This document shows positions 24,126-26,911 of a stretch of 26,911 nt of DNA, piece after piece. The position numbers and the translations under genes are program-made. How positions within the stretch are numbered: position 1 is the stretch's first letter; every line of letters starts with the position of its first letter. The DNA is from DTFZ01 sp050260375 (lineage in GTDB: Bacteria > Bacillota > Clostridia > Christensenellales > SZUA-584), in contig JBLNCA010000009.1 of assembly GCA_050260375.1 (NCBI GenBank), forward strand, positions 1 through 26,911, in the 5' to 3' direction. Under the pieces are notes generated by a model. That model did not search any database. It was not told the DNA's origin and worked only from the letters and a program-made list of their open reading frames with translations.

Positions 24126-24665
24126 TTATCCCGCTATCAGCCGGGCGCCTTCGTCAAACGCCTGTTCATTTATCGCAATGAGGTTTGCTTTATGCTCACC
24201 GAATGTTTTGGCGACGGCTTTCATCACGCTATCCTTTTTAACCAAACCTGTTGCAGCGACGAACGCACCGAGCATTATAAGGTTTATCACCTTAACGTTT
24301 CCGAGCTTCATTGCGGCTTCGTTCACCGGTACATAGTAAACTTCAATGTCGCTTCGCGACGGCTTTTTGTCTATAAGCGACGAGTTGACGAAAAGCTTGC
24401 CGCCCGGTTTCAAGAACTTTTCGAATTTGTCGAGCGACGGCCTGTTGAACACTATAACGCAGTCCGCTTCGGTAACGACGGGGGAGCCAACCGGCTCGTC
24501 GGATACTATTACGTTGCAATTCGTCGTGCCGCCGCGCATCTCGGGGCCGTAAGAAGGCAGCCACGAGACGTTCTTGTCCTCCACCATGCCCGCGTATGTC
24601 AAAAGCTGGCCCATCAGCAATACGCCCTGCCCGCCGAATCCGGCTATTATAAGTTCGTTAGTCAT
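24126..24665 (-). CDS. 2-oxoacid:ferredoxin oxidoreductase, gamma subunit
   Basis: This 179-residue POR_N/gamma-type subunit (catalytic domain III) has ELIIAGFGGQGVLLMGQLL at its start, SYGPEMRGGTTNCNVIVSD in the middle and NLIMLGAFVAATGLV later. These are the diagnostic motifs of the KOR/VOR/IOR gamma family. It helps hold CoA and the thiamine site in the complex with the neighbouring subunits. The ATG overlaps the end of the beta gene (ATGA), indicating coupled translation. Confidence 0.92.
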   Translation of the reverse strand: MTNELIIAGFGGQGVLLMGQLLTYAGMVEDKNVSWLPSYGPEMRGGTTNCNVIVSDEPVGSPVVTEADCVIVFNRPSLDKFEKFLKPGGKLFVNSSLIDKKPSRSDIEVYYVPVNEAAMKLGNVKVINLIMLGAFVAATGLVKKDSVMKAVAKTFGEHKANLIAINEQAFDEGARLIAG

Positions 24666-25408
24666 GCTTTAGCCCCCTTATCCTTATAAACTCCGAGCGG
24701 ATAATAAGGTATCATGTTTTCCTTAAGCCACTTAAGCGCCTCTACAGGCGAAAGCCCCCAGTTGGTTGGGCATGTCGAGAGCACCTCTACAAGCGAGAAG
24801 CCCTTGCCCGCTATCTGGTTTTCAAACGCCTTTTTGAACGCTTTCTTGGCCTTGTTTATATTAGGCACGTCGTGCAGCGACACGCGCTCTATGTACGCCG
24901 CGCCTTCCATTGTAGAGAGCATCTCCGCGACGCGTATCGGGTAGCCGCAGTGGCTTGCGTCCCTGCCGTACGGGGACGTTGTCGTCTTCTGTCCGACAAG
25001 CGTGGTGGGAGCCATCTGGCCGCCCGTCATGCCGTATATCGCGTTGTTTATGAATATTACGGTTATGTTTTCTCCCCTTGCGGCGGCGTGCGTTATCTCA
25101 GCCGCGCCTATTGAGGCGAGGTCTCCGTCGCCCTGATACGTGAACACTATGTTCTCGGGATGTACGCGCTTAACGCCCGTAGCGACTGCGGGAGCTCTTC
25201 CGTGAGCCGCTTCGAGCATGTCTATATCCCAGTACTTATAAGCAAATACCGCGCAGCCGACAGGGCAGACGCCTACGGTCTTTTCCCCAATACCGAGCTC
25301 GCCGATGCATTCCGCAACGAGCCTGTGCGCTACGCCGTGCGTGCAGCCCGGGCAATAATGGAAAGGCACGTCCGTCAGTATAGGACTTTTCCTGAATACC
25401 ACTGCCAT
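24662..25408 (-). CDS. 2-oxoacid:ferredoxin oxidoreductase, thiamine-diphosphate (beta) subunit
   Basis: The 248-residue subunit has YCPGCTHG (C19, C22) and VGVCPVGC near its N-terminus. The thiamine-diphosphate motif is GDGDLASIGAAEI with NN about 25 residues on (93-122), followed by YGMTGGQMAPTT, typical of VOR/KOR beta chains. A late TCPTNWG supplies a further family cysteine. It carries the decarboxylation chemistry on the 2-oxoacid. Its start shares a base with the alpha stop, and its end overlaps the gamma start. Confidence 0.92.
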   Translation of the reverse strand: MAVVFRKSPILTDVPFHYCPGCTHGVAHRLVAECIGELGIGEKTVGVCPVGCAVFAYKYWDIDMLEAAHGRAPAVATGVKRVHPENIVFTYQGDGDLASIGAAEITHAAARGENITVIFINNAIYGMTGGQMAPTTLVGQKTTTSPYGRDASHCGYPIRVAEMLSTMEGAAYIERVSLHDVPNINKAKKAFKKAFENQIAGKGFSLVEVLSTCPTNWGLSPVEALKWLKENMIPYYPLGVYKDKGAKA

Positions 25409-26469
25409 TATAACCCCTCCTTTATCGCTTTTAATTCGTCTATTATCATAGCCGGCGTAGGAGCTACGCCTCCAACCGTTCCCGTGAAAGACACCGGCCT
25501 TTTACCGTTTACCGCGAGCCTTACGTCTTCCACCATCTGGCCGGTGCTCATCTCTACCGCAAGGTATGCTTTGCATTTTTCGGCAGCGCCGGAATACGCC
25601 TTATAGGGGAACGGCCATAGCGTTATCGGGCGCAGCAGCCCTGCCTTTATGCCGTATTCTTTTCTTGCTTTTGTTATGGCGTTCTTTACGATACGCGCTG
25701 TCGAGCCGTAAGCGGCTATGCATATTTCCGCGTCGTCCATCATGTAAGACTCGTACTGCACCTCGTTTTCCCTGATGCGGTCGTAAACTTTTGCAAGCCT
25801 GTCCATTACCGCTATCATCTCTTCCGCTTCTATATACAGCGAGTTGATAAGCGCTTTTTTCTCACCGGCCTTGTGCCCCGTGGCCGCCCACGTCTTTTCA
25901 GGCAGCTTGCGCTCTTTCTGCGGGCGGAACTCTACCGGCTCCATCATCTGGCCTATCATGCCGTCGCCGAGTATCAGCACGGGCACCCTGTAAAGGTCCG
26001 CTACGTCGAACGCCTGCATAACGAGGTCCGCGGCTTCCTGCACTGAAGAAGGCGCGTATACTACCATGTGGTAATCTCCGTGCCCGCCCCCCTTTACGGA
26101 CTGGAAGTAGTCGCCCTGCGAGGCGAGTATGCCTCCGAGCCCGGGGCCGGTTCTTACCATGTTGACTATAACGCAGGGCAGCTCCGCGCACGCGATGTAG
26201 CTTATGCCTTCCTGCTTTAAGCTTATTCCCGGCGAGGACGAGGACGTCATTACGCGCGCGCCCGCGCCCGCTGCTCCGTACACCATGTTTATCGCCGCCA
26301 CCTCCGATTCGGCCTGGAGGAACGTTCCTCCGACCTCGGGCAGCCTTCTTGCCATATATTCGGGTATCTGGTTCTGCGGGGTTATAGGGTATCCAAAGAA
26401 AAACCTGCAGCCTGCCTGAACCGCAGCCTCGGCTATGGCTTCATTTCCTTTCATCAATACTTTTGCCAT
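25408..26469 (-). CDS. vorB: 2-oxoacid:ferredoxin oxidoreductase, alpha subunit (VorB-like)
   Basis: The 353-residue subunit has a pyrimidine-binding domain at its N-terminus (GNEAIAEAAVQAGC, FGYPITPQNQIPEY, AESEVAAINMVYGAAGAG, TSSSSPGISLKQEG) and a transketolase C-terminal-like domain beginning near residue 240. Motifs and length match VorB (3-methyl-2-oxobutanoate:ferredoxin oxidoreductase) and the related KorA proteins. In the D-B-A-C-type arrangement with a ferredoxin subunit, opposite a branched-chain amino acid operon, VOR is favoured. A 2-oxoglutarate enzyme remains possible. Confidence 0.82.
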   Translation of the reverse strand: MAKVLMKGNEAIAEAAVQAGCRFFFGYPITPQNQIPEYMARRLPEVGGTFLQAESEVAAINMVYGAAGAGARVMTSSSSPGISLKQEGISYIACAELPCVIVNMVRTGPGLGGILASQGDYFQSVKGGGHGDYHMVVYAPSSVQEAADLVMQAFDVADLYRVPVLILGDGMIGQMMEPVEFRPQKERKLPEKTWAATGHKAGEKKALINSLYIEAEEMIAVMDRLAKVYDRIRENEVQYESYMMDDAEICIAAYGSTARIVKNAITKARKEYGIKAGLLRPITLWPFPYKAYSGAAEKCKAYLAVEMSTGQMVEDVRLAVNGKRPVSFTGTVGGVAPTPAMIIDELKAIKEGL

Positions 26470-26502
26470 ATGACCACCTTTAAACGTTGCTCCAAAAAGG
26501 AG

Positions 26503-26709
26503 TTATTTTTCTATCGTAAATACGACGTCGGGGCACATCTTTGCGCACGAAGCGCATGCAATGCACGCTTCCATATCGATTATTTCGACAGGGCTGTAGC
26601 CTTTGTCATTTAACTCGGTCTCGGAAAGCCTCAGTATTTTTTTAGGGCATACCGTAACGCAGAGCCCGCAGCCTTTGCACGCGTGTTTATCTATCGTAAT
26701 CTTTGACAC
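26503..26709 (-). CDS. 2x[4Fe-4S] ferredoxin subunit (VorD/KorD-like)
   Basis: This 68-residue protein has two CxxCxxCxxxCP clusters, C11-C14-C17-C21 and C49-C52-C55-C59, separated by an insert around NDKGYSPVE that is common in delta subunits. It passes electrons from the thiamine site to ferredoxin. The start is GTG with GAGGTGG a few bases upstream. It is the first gene of the operon, 33 nt before the alpha subunit. Confidence 0.9.
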   Translation of the reverse strand: MSKITIDKHACKGCGLCVTVCPKKILRLSETELNDKGYSPVEIIDMEACIACASCAKMCPDVVFTIEK

Positions 26710-26743
26710 TGTACCACCTCTTGTATATGATGTCGATTATTGA

Positions 26744-26772
26744 AGAATAACATATTAATACGTGAAAATCAA
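26744..26772 (-). promoter_or_regulatory. Promoter of the oxidoreductase operon
   Basis: On the minus strand TTGATT (plus 26767-26772) and TATTCT (plus 26744-26749) have a 17-nt spacer, about 35 nt before the GTG start. Confidence 0.55.
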
Positions 26773-26797
26773 CGAACAGCATTTGACTGCCTCTACG

Positions 26798-26911
26798 TTG
26801 TCAATTGATCTGTTACACTTTTGGCAAAGTTCTCCCTCCAGTACTGGAGGGGCGATTTTCGTCCCAAGACCAGCAATGGAAAGTTGTTGTCCCATCTCTG
26901 ATAGCGCTGTA
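26798..26911 (+). mobile_element. Left end of an IS30-like element (cut by window edge)
   Basis: TTGTCAATT at 26798 begins a sequence to about 26825 (ending ACACTTTTGGC) that mirrors the terminal sequence at 90-115. The segment behind it contains an 18-bp perfect palindrome, CCCTCCAGT/ACTGGAGGG (26834-26851), and no start of a recognisable transposase before the edge. The element would read on the + strand, the same orientation as the fragment on the left. Confidence 0.5.

Noticed and set aside
1..26911. The window as a proven composite transposon
   Set aside because: Only partial IS ends are visible, their repeats are not identical, and the contents are housekeeping and catabolic genes; assembly breaks at repeats explain it equally well.

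Overview
The window looks like a chromosomal piece of an anaerobic, sugar-using Firmicute, probably of class Clostridia. The evidence is YesM/YesN-type two-component signalling, a T-box leader, strong AGGAGG ribosome binding sites, consensus sigma-A promoters, and a ferredoxin-linked 2-oxoacid oxidoreductase. No genus can be assigned from sequence alone. Both edges carry the end of an IS30-like insertion sequence: a transposase C-terminus on the left and a matching terminal inverted repeat on the right.

Region 1 (about 186-14700, all +) is an L-arabinose locus. It holds a YesL/DUF624 membrane protein, an L-ribulokinase (araB) and L-ribulose-5-phosphate 4-epimerase (araD). These are followed by a tightly overlapping response regulator / sensor kinase / sugar-binding lipoprotein cassette, then a complete ABC importer (binding protein, double ATPase, two permeases), and finally L-arabinose isomerase (araA) with its own promoter and terminator. 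Inferred flow: the lipoprotein and kinase sense the sugar outside, the regulator switches on the importer, and AraA-AraB-AraD convert arabinose to xylulose 5-phosphate. The signalling cassette has the same composition as the AraPSR system described in Geobacillus.

Region 2 (14700-15100) holds a tRNA-Ser(GCU) on the minus strand, with its own consensus promoter and a terminator abutting its CCA end.

Region 3 (15059-23520, +) is a branched-chain amino acid operon under a T-box leader whose specifier triplet appears to be GUC (Val). The order is ilvN-ilvC-cimA-leuB-ilvD-ilvB, followed by a wrecked trans-aconitate methyltransferase-like gene and a terminator. Isoleucine precursor would come from citramalate. 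leuA, leuC and leuD are not here. Between ilvC and cimA lie four tandem 40-41 nt hairpin units; two single inverted relatives occur after araD and inside the ilv leader.

Region 4 (23761-26772, minus) is a convergent operon for a four-subunit 2-oxoacid:ferredoxin oxidoreductase, probably the branched-chain (VOR) type, plus a small Dabb-domain protein. It has its own promoter and terminator. Its likely substrates are 2-oxoacids made by, or related to those of, the facing ilv operon.

The strongest candidates for something undescribed are the hairpin repeat family, whose arms change while pairing is kept, and the regulatory wiring of the arabinose sensor cassette.
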